Of a stretch of 64,000 nt of DNA, positions 34,564 to 44,010 are shown one piece after another (within the stretch, counting starts at the first letter, position 1; each line of letters opens with the position of its first letter). The stretch comes from Nocardioides ginsengisegetis. GTDB taxonomy: Bacteria > Actinomycetota > Actinomycetes > Propionibacteriales > Nocardioidaceae. A program made the position numbers and the translations under genes. The notes beneath the pieces were generated by a model that worked only from the letters and a program-made list of their open reading frames with translations, was not told the DNA's origin and did no database searches. The stretch covers positions 2,465,001 through 2,529,000 of the forward strand of contig NZ_JACGXA010000001.1 in NCBI RefSeq assembly GCF_014138045.1. Direction: 5' to 3'.

Positions 34564-35709
34564 CTACTCGACGGCGGCGAGCTGGCCGCAGGCCCCGTCG
34601 ATGTCGCTGCCGCGGGTGTCGCGCACCGTCGTCGGGATGCCCTTGGCCTCCAGCCGGCGCACGAACTCGCGCTCGTCCTTGGGGTCCGAGGCGGTCCACT
34701 TGGAGCCCGGCGTCGGGTTGAGCGGGATCAGGTTGACGTGCACCCAGCCCCAGTCGCCGTAGGAGTTCAGGACGTCGCCGAGCAGGTCGGCACGCCAGGC
34801 CTGGTCGTTGATGCCGCGCATCATGGCGTACTCGATGGAGACCCGGCGCTTGGTCTTCGCGGCGTAGTCCCAGGCCGCCTCGACGGTCTCGGCGACCGAG
34901 AAGCGGGTGTTGATCGGGACGAGCTCGTTGCGGAGCTCGTCGTCGGGCGCGTGCAGGCTGAGGGCGAGGGTGACCGGGATGCCCTCCTCGGTCAGCTGCT
35001 TCATCCGGGGCACCAGGCCGACGGTGGAGACGGTGATGCCGCGGGCCGACATGCCGAGACCGTCGGGGGTGGGGTCGGTGAGCCGGCGTACGGCGCCGAT
35101 GACGGCCTTGTAGTTGGCCAGCGGCTCGCCCATCCCCATGAACACCACGTTGGAGACGCGACCCGGACCGCCCGGGACCTCGTCGCGGGCCAGCGCCCGG
35201 GCGCCTGCGACGACCTGCTCGACGATCTCGGCGGTGGACATGTTGCGCTGGAGGCCGCCCTGGCCGGTGGCGCAGAAGGGGCAGGCCATGCCGCAGCCGG
35301 CCTGGCTCGAGACGCACATGGTCACGCGGCCGGGGTAGCGCATCAGCACCGACTCGACGAGCGCGCCGTCGAAGAGCTTCCACAGGGTCTTGCGGGTGGT
35401 GCCCTTGTCGGCCTCGAGCGTCCGCAGCGGCGTCATCAGCGTGGGCAGCAGCGCGGCGACGAGGTCGTCGCGCTGACCGGCCGGCAGGTCGGTCATCTCG
35501 GCCGGGTCGTCGACCAGACGGGAGAAGTAGTGGGTGCTGAGCTGCTTGGCGCGGAAGCCCGGGAGGCCCTGCTCGGCGAGCAGCGCCTTGCGCTCCTCGG
35601 CGGTGAGGTCGGCGAGGTGGCGCGGTGGCTTCTTGCGGCCGCGCGGCTCGTCGAAGACCAGGGGCAGGGTCTTCACGGGGGTGCTGTCGGGGGCGTCAGG
35701 GGAGGACAT
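34564..35709 (-). CDS. rlmN: 23S rRNA A2503 / tRNA A37 C2-methyltransferase RlmN
   Basis: This 381-residue radical SAM enzyme has the cluster motif [11 protein letters not shown] (CxxxCxxC, about residues 138-147), [10 protein letters not shown] (SAM site) and a C-terminal [15 protein letters not shown] carrying the resolving cysteine. The second catalytic cysteine is therefore present ([10 protein letters not shown]). It methylates A2503 of 23S rRNA and A37 of some tRNAs. The gene lies downstream of the cdsA-frr block, its usual actinobacterial neighbourhood, separated here by three inserted genes. Confidence 0.92.
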   Translation of the reverse strand: MSSPDAPDSTPVKTLPLVFDEPRGRKKPPRHLADLTAEERKALLAEQGLPGFRAKQLSTHYFSRLVDDPAEMTDLPAGQRDDLVAALLPTLMTPLRTLEADKGTTRKTLWKLFDGALVESVLMRYPGRVTMCVSSQAGCGMACPFCATGQGGLQRNMSTAEIVEQVVAGARALARDEVPGGPGRVSNVVFMGMGEPLANYKAVIGAVRRLTDPTPDGLGMSARGITVSTVGLVPRMKQLTEEGIPVTLALSLHAPDDELRNELVPINTRFSVAETVEAAWDYAAKTKRRVSIEYAMMRGINDQAWRADLLGDVLNSYGDWGWVHVNLIPLNPTPGSKWTASDPKDEREFVRRLEAKGIPTTVRDTRGSDIDGACGQLAAVE

Positions 35710-35752
35710 CAGGTCCCGATCATCCCATCCGGGCGCACCCGGTGGCGAAACG

Positions 35753-36103
35753 TCAGTCCTGGTACTGGAAGAGGTACCACAGCACGAGCGCCGTCACGCC
35801 GCCCACGACGAGGGCCGTGGCGACCATGCCGATCAGCATGTAGAGGCCGAAGCGGCGCGTGCGCGGGGCCGTGATCAGGGCGGCCGGGACGCCCAGCATG
35901 ACCAGGACCAGCGGGAAGAGGTCCTCGGCGGTGTGGTCGTCGAAGAGCAGGTGCAGGATGCCGGCGAAGACCCCGGGGATCACGATCACGAAGGCGAGCC
36001 CGGAGAAGAAGCCCGTCAGGGCCGTGAACGTCGGGTGGTCGCGGTGCCACCAGTCCGGCTGCCGATCGACGGCGCCGTCCCGGGGAGTCTGCTCGGTGGT
36101 CAT
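35753..36103 (-). CDS. small integral membrane protein, unknown
   Basis: This 116-residue protein has three hydrophobic segments (about residues 30-54, 60-82 and 88-111) after a polar N-terminus with [14 protein letters not shown] recognise no catalytic motif. The ATG at 36103 was chosen because the hydrophobic pattern and length are sensible; GAGGAT lies seven bases upstream as a possible -10. It is divergent from the CorA-type gene. Confidence 0.6.
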   Translation of the reverse strand: MTTEQTPRDGAVDRQPDWWHRDHPTFTALTGFFSGLAFVIVIPGVFAGILHLLFDDHTAEDLFPLVLVMLGVPAALITAPRTRRFGLYMLIGMVATALVVGGVTALVLWYLFQYQD

Positions 36104-36232
36104 CGCCCCGATCCTCTCAGAGACCGTGCCCCGAAGCACGGACCCCCGCGCGGGACGCTCGTCACGCCCGGGACAGGTCGTCGTGCTGCCCTGGCGCTTG
36201 TCGCGGTGCCCCGTGCCCGCCACGCTGGGGCC

Positions 36233-37213
36233 ATGGAGGTCTGGTTCCTCGACGCGTCGGGCGCGCACCGGCGCGAGCCCGACGACGTGGTGGAGCTCTT
36301 CGCCCATGAGGAGGGCTTCTGGTGGGTCGACGTGCCCGTGTGGGACGAGGACGCCGACGCACTGCTGACCGGGCTGGGCTGCCACCCGATGGTGATCGAG
36401 GGCTGCCGGCAGCGGAACTACGTCCCGACCGTGCACGGGTACGACGACCACGTGTTCGTCACGACGCAGTCCCCCTTCCTGGGCCGGGCCGGCCACGTGC
36501 ACCTGCTCGAGCTGGACCAGATCGTCGGCCACCACTACCTGGTCACCGTGCACGGCCCCATCAACCCCGAGGTGCCGCTGGACGTGGCGCTGCTCGAGAC
36601 GGCCGGCGTCCTGGCCCGGATCGAGGGCGAGCGCTTCCATCCCTCCTCCCCCGCCGAGCTGTCCTACGCGATCACCTCGGCGGTCGCGCGCCGGCAGAGC
36701 GGGCTGATCCGGCAGGTCGCCGAGAAGCTGCCGGGCCTGGAGCAGCAGGTGATGACCTCGCAGATGCGTGACCCCGAGGCGCTGCTCGAGACGATGTTCC
36801 TGATCCGCCACGAGCTGATCACCACCCGCACGATGGCGGCCCAGTGCCACGACATCTGGGTCCGGATGGCCGGCATCCACCGGATCGCCGACGACCGCGA
36901 CTCCACCTGGGCCCGCGACCTCGCCGACCAGTTCGACCGGGTGCGCTCGCTGGCCGACGGGGAGTCGCACTTCCTGTTCGGCGTGATCGAGCTCTACCAG
37001 ACCAAGGTGCACACCAAGATGACCGTCGCCATGGAGCGGCTGGCCGTCATCGCGGCGGTGACGCTGCCCGTCACCGCGATCGCGTCGGTCTACGGCATGA
37101 ACATGATCGTCTCCCAGCACACGCACTACATCGAGCTCGTCGTCGTGCTCGTCGCGATGCTCGCGATCAGCCTGCTGCTGCTGCGCTGGGCACGCCGGCA
37201 AGGGTGGTGGTGA
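36233..37213 (+). CDS. CorA family magnesium/divalent cation transporter
   Basis: The 326-residue protein has a large cytoplasmic domain and two C-terminal membrane segments (about 265-285 and 297-318). The pore signature YGMNM lies between them. The usual CorA partner MPEL/loop after it is replaced by IVSQHTHY, as in more divergent members, so selectivity may differ from Mg2+. The ATG at 36233 has CACGCT six bases upstream, a weak leaderless promoter. It is convergent with the phosphatase gene. Confidence 0.82.
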   Translation: MEVWFLDASGAHRREPDDVVELFAHEEGFWWVDVPVWDEDADALLTGLGCHPMVIEGCRQRNYVPTVHGYDDHVFVTTQSPFLGRAGHVHLLELDQIVGHHYLVTVHGPINPEVPLDVALLETAGVLARIEGERFHPSSPAELSYAITSAVARRQSGLIRQVAEKLPGLEQQVMTSQMRDPEALLETMFLIRHELITTRTMAAQCHDIWVRMAGIHRIADDRDSTWARDLADQFDRVRSLADGESHFLFGVIELYQTKVHTKMTVAMERLAVIAAVTLPVTAIASVYGMNMIVSQHTHYIELVVVLVAMLAISLLLLRWARRQGWW

Positions 37214-37222
37214 GGCCGCGGC

Positions 37223-37738
37223 TCAGTCGTCGACCCTGATCAGGTCGGGCATGGCCATCGACTGCCACCGGTCGAGGTCGGGGGCCTGGCCGGCCAGGTC
37301 CGCGGCGGCGAGGGTCCAGGCGGTGCCGTGGCCGACCAGGACGACGTCCTCGCGGGCGTGGACGTCGCGGATCCTGGTGACCGCGGCGACCACCCGGTCG
37401 CGGCAGGCGTCGAGGGTCTCCCAGCCGGGGTGGGCGCTGAGGTGCGGCTCGGCGAAGGCACGACGTACGACGGCCGGGAAGTCCTCGATCCAGTCGGCGG
37501 AGTCGCGCACGTGCTCGCGGAGGTCGTCGACGATGCCGACGTCGGACTCGGTGAGCAGCTGGGCGGTCGCGACCGCCTTGGGCTCCGGCGAGCAGAACCA
37601 GGCCGCCCGCTGCGGCAGGCGGCCGGACTCGCGCAGCGCCCACACGTCGTCGAAGCCGACGGGGTCCAGCTCCCAGGTGTGGGCGGGGCGCGCCGGGTCG
37701 ATCGCCGGCCGGCCGTGGCGGACCAGGAAGAGCGTCAC
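37223..37738 (-). CDS. histidine phosphatase family protein
   Basis: This 171-residue protein is a compact phosphoglycerate-mutase-like enzyme. LVRHGRP (residues 5-11) holds the phosphorylated histidine and arginine, PEPKAVATAQLL the second arginine-equivalent region, and VLVGHGTAW the second catalytic histidine. The usual arginine of the second motif appears as lysine, a small deviation. The substrate is unknown. It starts 11 bases after the cdsA stop and may be co-transcribed. Confidence 0.82.
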   Translation of the reverse strand: MTLFLVRHGRPAIDPARPAHTWELDPVGFDDVWALRESGRLPQRAAWFCSPEPKAVATAQLLTESDVGIVDDLREHVRDSADWIEDFPAVVRRAFAEPHLSAHPGWETLDACRDRVVAAVTRIRDVHAREDVVLVGHGTAWTLAAADLAGQAPDLDRWQSMAMPDLIRVDD

Positions 37739-37748
37739 GCCGGGGCCC

Positions 37749-38636
37749 TCACTGGAAGACGAGGTAGTGCAGCAGCAGCCAGATCGGGGCGATCGTGGCC
37801 AGCAGCGAGTCGAGCCGGTCCATCAGGCCGCCGTGGCCCGGGATCACCTGGCTCATGTCCTTGATGCCGAGGTCGCGCTTGATCACCGACTCGCACAGGT
37901 CGCCGAGGGTGGCCATCACGACCGCGATGGCGCCGAGGGCCAGGCCGACCCACCAGTCGCCGTCGAGCAGGTAGACCACCAGGGCGACGCCGGCGGCGCC
38001 GCAGAAGACCGCCGACCCGGCGAAGCCCTCCCACGACTTCTTCGGGGAGATGACCGGGGCCATGGGGTGCTTGCCGAATAGGACACCGGCGACGTAGCCC
38101 CCGATGTCGGAGGCGATGGTGACGCCGATGAAGGCGATGATGCCCTTGACGCCCGCGTCGTCGATGCCGCCGGCGGAGAACGACGTCCCGCCCTCGGCCA
38201 GCATCAGGGCGACGAACGATCCGAGGAACGGGACGTAGACGAGCGTGAACACCGAGGCCGTGGCGTTCATGACGTAGCCGTCGATGCCGCGGCGCAGCAG
38301 CCACAACATGATGACCAGCGCCGTGACCGCGGTGGCCGTGACGAGCGCCGGAGCACCGTAGAAGTAGGCCACGACGACCATGACGACGCCGCCCAGCATC
38401 AGCGGCTGCTCGGGCAGGTCGATGTGCTTGGCCAGCATCCCCTGGTGGAGCTCCCACACGGCCACCACGACCGCGACCGCGACGATCAGCATGAAGGCCG
38501 TCTTGAAGAAGAACAGCGAGGTGCCGATCGCGGCGAGCAGGACGATCGCGGACAGGACGGCCGCGCGCAGGTCGCGCCCGGCCCGGCCGTGGTCCTTCTG
38601 CGGCGCCGCCGGGGCGCCGGACGAGGTGTCGGTCAT
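37749..38636 (-). CDS. cdsA: phosphatidate cytidylyltransferase (CDP-diacylglycerol synthase)
   Basis: The 295-residue membrane enzyme makes CDP-diacylglycerol from phosphatidate and CTP for phospholipid synthesis. About eight hydrophobic segments are visible. The C-terminal signature ESVIKRDLGIKDMSQVIP followed by GHGGLMDRLDS is complete, including the metal-binding aspartates. A soluble N-terminus of about 25 residues is charged. It lies directly after frr in the conserved rpsB-tsf-pyrH-frr-cdsA order. Confidence 0.92.
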   Translation of the reverse strand: MTDTSSGAPAAPQKDHGRAGRDLRAAVLSAIVLLAAIGTSLFFFKTAFMLIVAVAVVVAVWELHQGMLAKHIDLPEQPLMLGGVVMVVVAYFYGAPALVTATAVTALVIMLWLLRRGIDGYVMNATASVFTLVYVPFLGSFVALMLAEGGTSFSAGGIDDAGVKGIIAFIGVTIASDIGGYVAGVLFGKHPMAPVISPKKSWEGFAGSAVFCGAAGVALVVYLLDGDWWVGLALGAIAVVMATLGDLCESVIKRDLGIKDMSQVIPGHGGLMDRLDSLLATIAPIWLLLHYLVFQ

Positions 38637-38653
38637 GGTCGGTTGCCGGGTCC

Positions 38654-39211
38654 TCAGACCTCGAGCAGCTCGGCTTCCTTGTTCTTGAGCATGTCGTCGA
38701 TCGCGTCGGTGTGCTTCTTGGTGATCGAGTCGAGGCGCTTCTCGGCACCGGTGACGTCGTCCTTGCCGACCTCGCCGTCCTTCTCGAGCTTCTCCAGGCC
38801 CTGCTTGGCCGTGCGGCGCAGGTTGCGCACCGCGACGCGGCCGTCCTCGGCCTTGGCCTTGGCGACCTTGATGTACTCCTTGCGGCGCTCCTCGGTCAGC
38901 TCGGGGAACACGCAGCGCAGCATCTTGCCGTCGTTGGAGGGGTTCACGCCGAGGTCGGAGTCGCGGATGGCCCGCTCGATGTTGCCCATCGCGCCCACGT
39001 CGTAGGGCTGGATCAGGATGATCCGCGCCTCGGGGGCGGTGAAGGACGCCAGCTGCTGGAGCGGGGTCGGCGAGCCGTAGTAGTCCACGGTGATCTTGCT
39101 GAACATGCTCGGCTGCGCCCGGCCCGCCCGGATCGCCGCGAACTCCTCGCGCGTCGCGTCGACCGACTTGTCCATCTTGGAGTCGGCCTCGTTGAGGATG
39201 TCGTTGATCAC
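38654..39211 (-). CDS. frr: ribosome recycling factor
   Basis: The 185-residue protein has the family length. It starts MINDILNEADSKMDKSV and carries IRAGRAQPSMF (domain hinge) and the long helix KEYIKVAKAKAEDGRVAVR with a conserved arginine. With EF-G it splits ribosomes after termination. It lies downstream of pyrH by 65 bases and upstream of cdsA by 17. Confidence 0.95.
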   Translation of the reverse strand: MINDILNEADSKMDKSVDATREEFAAIRAGRAQPSMFSKITVDYYGSPTPLQQLASFTAPEARIILIQPYDVGAMGNIERAIRDSDLGVNPSNDGKMLRCVFPELTEERRKEYIKVAKAKAEDGRVAVRNLRRTAKQGLEKLEKDGEVGKDDVTGAEKRLDSITKKHTDAIDDMLKNKEAELLEV

Positions 39212-39276
39212 GGCTGCTTCCTTACTGCGTGGGTGCTGTCGTTGCGTGGGTGGTCGAGGCTGGTGCGAATGGCCCG

Positions 39277-39990
39277 TCAGCCTGCGCTGACGAGCGTGCC
39301 AATCTTCTCACCCTGCACGACGCGCAGGATGTTGCCCTCGGGCTCCATGCCGAAGACGACCATCGGCAGCTTGTTCTCCCCGCACAGGGCGAACGCCGTC
39401 TGGTCCATGATCCGCAGGCCCTGCTGGATGGCCTCGTCGTAGGTGAGGTTGTCGTACTTGGTGGCCGTGGGGTCGAGCTTGGGGTCGGCGCTGTAGACGC
39501 CGTCGACGCCGCTCTTGGCCACGAGGACGACGTCGCACTTGCTCTCCAGCGCCCGCTGGACCGCGACGGTGTCGGTGGAGAAGAAGGGCATGCCCATGCC
39601 GGCACCGAAGATGACCACCCGGCCCTTCTCCATGTGCCGGATGGCGCGGCGCGGGACGTAGGGCTCGGCGACCTGGCCCATGGTGATGGCGGTCTGGACG
39701 CGGGTCTCGACGTCCATCTTCTCCAGGAAGTCCTGGAGGGCGAGGCAGTTCATCACGATGCCGAGCATGCCCATGTAGTCGGCACGGACCCGGTCCATGC
39801 CGCGCTGCTGGAGCTCGGCGCCACGGAAGAAGTTGCCGCCACCCGTCACGACGGCGATCTGGACGCCGGCCTGGGCGACGTTGGCGATCTCGCGGGCGAT
39901 CTTCTGGACGACGTCGGGGTCGACGCCGACCTTCCCTCCTCCGAAGACCTCGCCGGAGAGCTTGAGGAGGACACGCTTGTAGCCGGTCAC
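39277..39990 (-). CDS. pyrH: UMP kinase
   Basis: The 237-residue amino-acid-kinase-fold enzyme phosphorylates UMP. Motifs: [13 protein letters not shown] (ATP site), [11 protein letters not shown], and [15 protein letters not shown] with the downstream [11 protein letters not shown]. The GTG at 39990 was preferred over the GTG at 40008 because GAAGGGA lies five bases upstream and the sequence [14 protein letters not shown] starts as relatives do. A 15-bp hairpin separates it from tsf, so expression relative to tsf is probably reduced. A short hairpin, GTCAGC/GCTGAC, covers its stop. Confidence 0.92.
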   Translation of the reverse strand: MTGYKRVLLKLSGEVFGGGKVGVDPDVVQKIAREIANVAQAGVQIAVVTGGGNFFRGAELQQRGMDRVRADYMGMLGIVMNCLALQDFLEKMDVETRVQTAITMGQVAEPYVPRRAIRHMEKGRVVIFGAGMGMPFFSTDTVAVQRALESKCDVVLVAKSGVDGVYSADPKLDPTATKYDNLTYDEAIQQGLRIMDQTAFALCGENKLPMVVFGMEPEGNILRVVQGEKIGTLVSAG

Positions 39991-40033
39991 GGAAGTCCCT
40001 TCGTGCACTGCGCGGGGTGGCGGGCAAGCGAGA

Positions 40034-40075
40034 AGGCCGGTTCGATGATCAGTGTCTGAGTCATCGAACCGGCCT
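40034..40075 (-). terminator. 15-bp perfect hairpin between tsf and pyrH
   Basis: AGGCCGGTTCGATGA (40034-40048) is exactly complementary to 40061-40075, with a 12-base loop. No T tract follows on the minus strand. Terminator or attenuator of the rpsB-tsf transcript. Confidence 0.8.
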
Positions 40076-40105
40076 CCTCGTGTGGTCTGGCTGCAACCTA
40101 TCCGG

Positions 40106-40918
40106 TCAGGCGCCGACCTCGAAACGGGCGAACCGCTTCAGGCTGGTACCGGACGCGTCGAGGACGGCCTTGACGGTCTTCTTGTTCTCGGTGACCGACG
40201 GCTGCTCGAGCAGGACGACGTCCTTGAAGAAGCCGTTGAGGCGACCCTCGGTGATCTTGGCGATCGCCTGCTCGGGCTTGCCCTCCTCGCGGGAGGTCGC
40301 CTCGGCGATCTCGCGCTCCTTGGCGACGATGTCCGCGGGGACCTCGTCACGGGTGAGGTACTGCGGACGCATCGCGGCGACCTGCATCGCGGCGGCGCGA
40401 GCGGCGTCCTCGTCACCGTCGTACTCGACGAGCACGCCGACGGCGGGCGGCAGGTCGGCGGCACGCTTGTGCATGTAGACGACGACGTCGCCCTCGAAGT
40501 AGGCCACGCGGCCGAGCTCGATCTTCTCGCCGATGGTCATGGCCAGGTTGGCGACGACCTCGCCCACGGTGGAGCCGTCGAGCTCGACGGCCTTGAGGGT
40601 CTCGGTGTCGGTGGCCTTGGCGGCGTTGGCCGCGTCGGCGATCTTCTGGGCCACGGCGACGAACTCGTCACCCTTGGCCACGAAGTCGGTCTCGCAGTTG
40701 AGCTCGACCAGCGCGCCACCCGAGGTGGCGACCAGGCCGGCCGTGGCCTCGCGGGTCTCGCCACGCTCGGCGGCCTTCTTGCCCAGCTTGATGCGGATCA
40801 GCTCAGCGGCCTTGTCGAAGTCGCCGTCCGCCTCGGTCAGCGCCTTCTTGCAGTCCATCATGCCGGCGCCGGAGAGCTCGCGGAGCTTCTTGACGTCGGC
40901 GGCGGTGATGTTCGCCAT
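40106..40918 (-). CDS. tsf: translation elongation factor Ts
   Basis: The 270-residue guanine nucleotide exchange factor for EF-Tu has an N-terminal UBA-like module [19 protein letters not shown] with the conserved MDCKKAL, and the core TDFVAK motif ([14 protein letters not shown], about 75-88). The length is typical of actinobacterial forms. It lies downstream of rpsB with a hairpin region between and upstream of a strong hairpin. AGGGGAAGAG provides the ribosome-binding region. Confidence 0.95.
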   Translation of the reverse strand: MANITAADVKKLRELSGAGMMDCKKALTEADGDFDKAAELIRIKLGKKAAERGETREATAGLVATSGGALVELNCETDFVAKGDEFVAVAQKIADAANAAKATDTETLKAVELDGSTVGEVVANLAMTIGEKIELGRVAYFEGDVVVYMHKRAADLPPAVGVLVEYDGDEDAARAAAMQVAAMRPQYLTRDEVPADIVAKEREIAEATSREEGKPEQAIAKITEGRLNGFFKDVVLLEQPSVTENKKTVKAVLDASGTSLKRFARFEVGA

Positions 40919-40965
40919 GGGTTCTCTTCCCCTCAGGTTCGTGGTGGTAGTGCGTGGTGCTGGGG

Positions 40966-41015
40966 GCGCCGGTCACCGGCGCGGCGGCTCGCGTACGTCG
41001 TACGGAGCCGCCGCG
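40966..41015 (-). promoter_or_regulatory. two overlapping hairpins between rpsB and tsf
   Basis: GCGCCGG/CCGGCGC (40966-40982, three-base loop) and CGCGGCGGCTC/GAGCCGCCGCG (40980-40990 with 41005-41015) overlap by three bases, so the two cannot both form fully. They may act as an attenuator adjusting tsf expression relative to rpsB. Confidence 0.5.
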
Positions 41016-41026
41016 GTCGGAAACGG

Positions 41027-41962
41027 TCAGGCCTTGGCCTCGTCGGCGGCCGGGGCCTCGGTGGCGGCCTCGGCGACCTCGGTCGCCTCGGTGGCCTCGG
41101 ACGCAGCGCCGGTCGCCTCGGACGCCGGGGTCTCCTCGGCGGCCTTCTCGGCGTCGCCGCCGGTGGCCTCGACAGCGGCCTTCTCGGCGTCGCCACCGAG
41201 CAGCTCGCGCTCCCACTCGGCCAGCGGCTCCTCGGCACCCACGGCCTCGGCACCCTCGGTCGCCTTCGCGCCGGAGCGGGCGATGAGGCCCTCGGCGACG
41301 GCGTCGGCGACGACGCGGGTCAGCAGGCCGACGGCGCGGATCGCGTCGTCGTTGCCGGGGATCGGGAAGTCGACCAGGTCGGGGTCGCAGTTGGAGTCCA
41401 GGATGCCGATGATCGGGATGCGCAGCTTGCGCGCCTCCTCGACGGCCAGGTGCTCCTTGTTGGTGTCGACGATCCACACGGCCGAAGGCGTGCGGCTCAT
41501 CTCGCGGATTCCGCCGAGCGACTTGTTCAGCTTGTCGCGCTCGCGGCGCATCTGGAGCAGCTCCTTCTTCGTGCGGCTGCTGCCGGCCACGTCGTCGAAG
41601 TCGATCTCGTCGAGCTCCTTGAGGCGGTTGATCCGCTGGTGCACCGTCTGGAAGTTGGTGAGCATGCCGCCGAGCCAGCGCTGGTTGACGTAGGGCATGC
41701 CGACGCGGGTCGCCTGCTCGGCGATCGCCTCCTGGGCCTGCTTCTTCGTGCCGACGAACATCACGGTGCCGCCCTTGGCGACGGTCTCCTTGATGAAGGC
41801 GTACGAGCGGTCGATGTAGGCCAGCGACTGCTGCAGGTCGATGATGTAGATGCCGTTGCGCTCGGTCATGATGAAGCGCTTCATCTTCGGGTTCCAGCGA
41901 CGGGTCTGGTGTCCGAAGTGCACGCCGCTCTCGAGAAGCTGGCGCATGGTCACGACTGCCAT
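41027..41962 (-). CDS. rpsB: 30S ribosomal protein S2
   Basis: The 311-residue protein has the S2 core in residues 1-240 ([52 protein letters not shown]). The last ~70 residues are an Ala/Glu-rich acidic tail with repeated GDAEKAA and EATE units, an extension common in actinobacteria. The ATG at 41962 is preceded by AGGAGACATC; an upstream in-frame extension lacks homology. Confidence 0.95.
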   Translation of the reverse strand: MAVVTMRQLLESGVHFGHQTRRWNPKMKRFIMTERNGIYIIDLQQSLAYIDRSYAFIKETVAKGGTVMFVGTKKQAQEAIAEQATRVGMPYVNQRWLGGMLTNFQTVHQRINRLKELDEIDFDDVAGSSRTKKELLQMRRERDKLNKSLGGIREMSRTPSAVWIVDTNKEHLAVEEARKLRIPIIGILDSNCDPDLVDFPIPGNDDAIRAVGLLTRVVADAVAEGLIARSGAKATEGAEAVGAEEPLAEWERELLGGDAEKAAVEATGGDAEKAAEETPASEATGAASEATEATEVAEAATEAPAADEAKA

Positions 41963-42376
41963 GTGATGTCTCCTGTTGTGTGGAGCGCACCCCGTCTGTG
42001 CGCCCTTGTGATCAGGACGCACCGGTGGTGGCTCCGGTTGTGTTTTCAGTTTCGATGCCCCCGACGGGTGCCGGGTGCCCTGACGCCTGCGCGCGACCCC
42101 ACCGGCGACTGGTTGCCCAGGTGCCGGACCGAGGATCGTCGCCCACGGGTGGCCGGAGTCCAGAAGTCAGGCTCCGTCGCGGTCTGCGGACGTGCGAAGT
42201 CAATCCACGCGTTTCCATGCGGATTGCGCGGACCAGACTACGTGACGCGGGCCTCGGGCCGCGAATCGGAGACGGACCGGGCCGCGAGGCGTCCACAGGG
42301 GCAGCGACCGCGGTGCTTCTCCACCGTCTTGACCCGGCGGCGGGCGCCCGTCCCGGGGCGCGGGCAGGCTCCTCCC
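41963..42376. other. 414-base divergent gap with rpsB leader
   Basis: No credible gene is present. Next to rpsB, GCGCAC (41985-41990) and GTGCGC (41998-42003) form a six-bp hairpin just upstream of the ribosome-binding site, a possible S2 autoregulatory structure (inference). On the other side CAGGCT at 42365-42370 lies six bases before the ATG of the M23-like gene, a weak leaderless promoter. The middle contains nothing I can name. Confidence 0.5.
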
Positions 42377-43033
42377 ATGCACCGTCCCCAGCACCCCGTG
42401 GCCTCGTCGGTCACCGCCCTCCGGACCCGGCTCCCCGGGCTCGCCGTGGTCGTCGTCCTGGGCCTGCTCGTGGCCGTCCTCGGCCACGGGCGGGCTCTCG
42501 GCACGCCCGGGGAGCCGGATCCGGTGGGCGTGTGGCCGATGGCCCCGGAGCCCGCGGTGGTCGCGGGGTTCGACCCGCCGACGTCGGCCTGGGGGTCGGG
42601 GCACCGCGGCGTCGACCTGCTCGGCACCCCCGGTCAACGGGTGCGCGCGGCCCTGGCCGGAACGGTGTCGTTCGTGGGCCGGATCGCCGGCCGTGGGGTG
42701 GTGGTGGTCGACCACGGCGAGACGCGCACGACCTACGAGCCGGTGACCGCGACCGTCGCGCGCGGTGCGGTGGTCGCCGCGGGCGCATCGATCGGCACCC
42801 TCGAGACGGCTGGATCCCACTGCTTCCCCCGCACCTGCCTGCACTGGGGCTGGGTCCGGGACGAGACCTACCTCGACCCGCTGCGGCTGGTCGGCCTCGG
42901 GCCGGTGCGGCTGCTCCCGCTCTGGCGCGACGAGCCCGTCGCCCCACCGCTCGCGCAACCGTCGTCCGCGCTGCCGGTGCCGCTCGCCTACCCCGGGTGG
43001 CGGCCGTTGCTCGAGGCCCTCCCCCTGTCGTAG
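42377..43033 (+). CDS. exported M23/LytM-domain protein, probably degenerate peptidase
   Basis: The 218-residue protein has one N-terminal hydrophobic segment (about residues 20-42) that exports or anchors it. The LytM fold is seen in GHRGVDLLG (first zinc ligands H and D), GRGVVVVDHGETRTTYEPV and CLHWGW. The usual HxH of active peptidases is CLH here, so the first histidine is missing and zinc hydrolase activity is doubtful. Such proteins often act as cell-wall binders or regulators. The same variation is common in actinobacterial relatives, as I recall. Confidence 0.75.
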   Translation: MHRPQHPVASSVTALRTRLPGLAVVVVLGLLVAVLGHGRALGTPGEPDPVGVWPMAPEPAVVAGFDPPTSAWGSGHRGVDLLGTPGQRVRAALAGTVSFVGRIAGRGVVVVDHGETRTTYEPVTATVARGAVVAAGASIGTLETAGSHCFPRTCLHWGWVRDETYLDPLRLVGLGPVRLLPLWRDEPVAPPLAQPSSALPVPLAYPGWRPLLEALPLS

Positions 43034-43036
43034 CCG

Positions 43037-43981
43037 TCAGGCCCGGGGGTGGGCCTGCTGGTAGGCCCGACGGAGCCGGTCGGTCGTCACGTGCGTGTAC
43101 AGCTGCGTGGTGGCCAGCGACGCGTGCCCGAGCAGCTCCTGCACCGAGCGCAGGTCCGCGCCGCCTTCGAGGAGATGGGTCGCGGCGGTGTGCCGGAGCC
43201 CGTGTGGCCCAATGTCGGGCGCACCCGGGACCTCGGCGATCCGGCGGTGGACCAGGGTGCGCACGGCGCGCTGGTCGATCCGCCGGCCGCGGGCTCCGAG
43301 GAACACCGCCGGGCCGGAGCCGTCGACCAGGAGGTGCGGGCGGCCCTGCTTGAGCCAGAAGTCGAGGGCACGGGCCGCCGGACGGCCGAACGGCACGGTG
43401 CGCTCCTTGCGCCCCTTGCCGAACACGCGCACGACCTGACGGTCCCGGTCGATGTCGTCGAGGTCGAGCCCGACGAGCTCGCCCACGCGGACCCCCGTGG
43501 CGTAGAGCAGCTCGAGCATCGCGACGTCGCGCAGGCCGACCGGGCTCCCGTCGTCGGCCAGCTCGGCGGCCGCGTGGATCAGGTCGGCGGCCTCGTCGGC
43601 GCGCAGGACGGGCGGCAGCGGCTTGTGCGGCTTCGGCGACGCGAGCGAGGCGCCCGGGTCGACCGGGACCCGGCCGGTGCGCAGTAGCCAGGCTGTGAAG
43701 ACCCGGGCCGCCGTGGCGCGCCGCGCGAGGGTCGTGCGGGACTTGCCGAGGGTCTGCTGCTTGGCCAGCCAGCTGCGCAGGGTGCGCAGGTCGAGGTCCG
43801 TGACGTCGTCCTGGCCGAGCCGGGTGGCGTGCTCGAGGAGGCCGGCCACGTCGCCGATGTAGGCGCGGACCGTGTGCGTGGCGAGGTCGCGCTCGGAGGT
43901 GAGGTGCCGTTCGTAGTCGCCCAGCACCCGCGCCATGCCCTCGGGCAGCCCCTCGGGCGGGTCGTCGGCGGTCTCGCTCAC
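43037..43981 (-). CDS. xerC: tyrosine recombinase XerC
   Basis: The 314-residue protein has an N-terminal SAM-like core-binding domain (ERHLTSERDLATHTVRAYIGD) and a C-terminal catalytic domain. The catalytic set is intact: R in ATGVRVGELVGL, K in FGKGRKERTVP, HGLRHTAATHLL (H and R), LLGHASL (H), and the nucleophile Y in TTQLYTHV (about residue 293). It resolves chromosome dimers at dif with a partner. The GTG at 43981 has TAGACT at six bases upstream. Its position next to dprA/yifB is conserved. Confidence 0.9.
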   Translation of the reverse strand: MSETADDPPEGLPEGMARVLGDYERHLTSERDLATHTVRAYIGDVAGLLEHATRLGQDDVTDLDLRTLRSWLAKQQTLGKSRTTLARRATAARVFTAWLLRTGRVPVDPGASLASPKPHKPLPPVLRADEAADLIHAAAELADDGSPVGLRDVAMLELLYATGVRVGELVGLDLDDIDRDRQVVRVFGKGRKERTVPFGRPAARALDFWLKQGRPHLLVDGSGPAVFLGARGRRIDQRAVRTLVHRRIAEVPGAPDIGPHGLRHTAATHLLEGGADLRSVQELLGHASLATTQLYTHVTTDRLRRAYQQAHPRA

Positions 43982-43987
43982 CGTCCG

Positions 43988-43993
43988 AGTCTA
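43988..43993 (-). promoter_or_regulatory. leaderless -10 hexamer TAGACT for xerC
   Basis: TAGACT on the minus strand ends six bases before the GTG at 43981, so xerC has its own promoter within the 29-base gap after dprA. Confidence 0.5.
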
Positions 43994-44010
43994 GGTTCGC
44001 GAACGCTCCG

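Noticed and set aside
41030..41240. GC-rich repeats at the rpsB 3' end looked like a repeat element.
   Set aside because: They encode the Ala/Glu-rich S2 tail in frame.
41963..42376. Possible small gene in the 414-base rpsB/M23 gap.
   Set aside because: Frames here lack ribosome-binding sites and homology; the long plus-strand frame is an extension upstream of the true M23 start.
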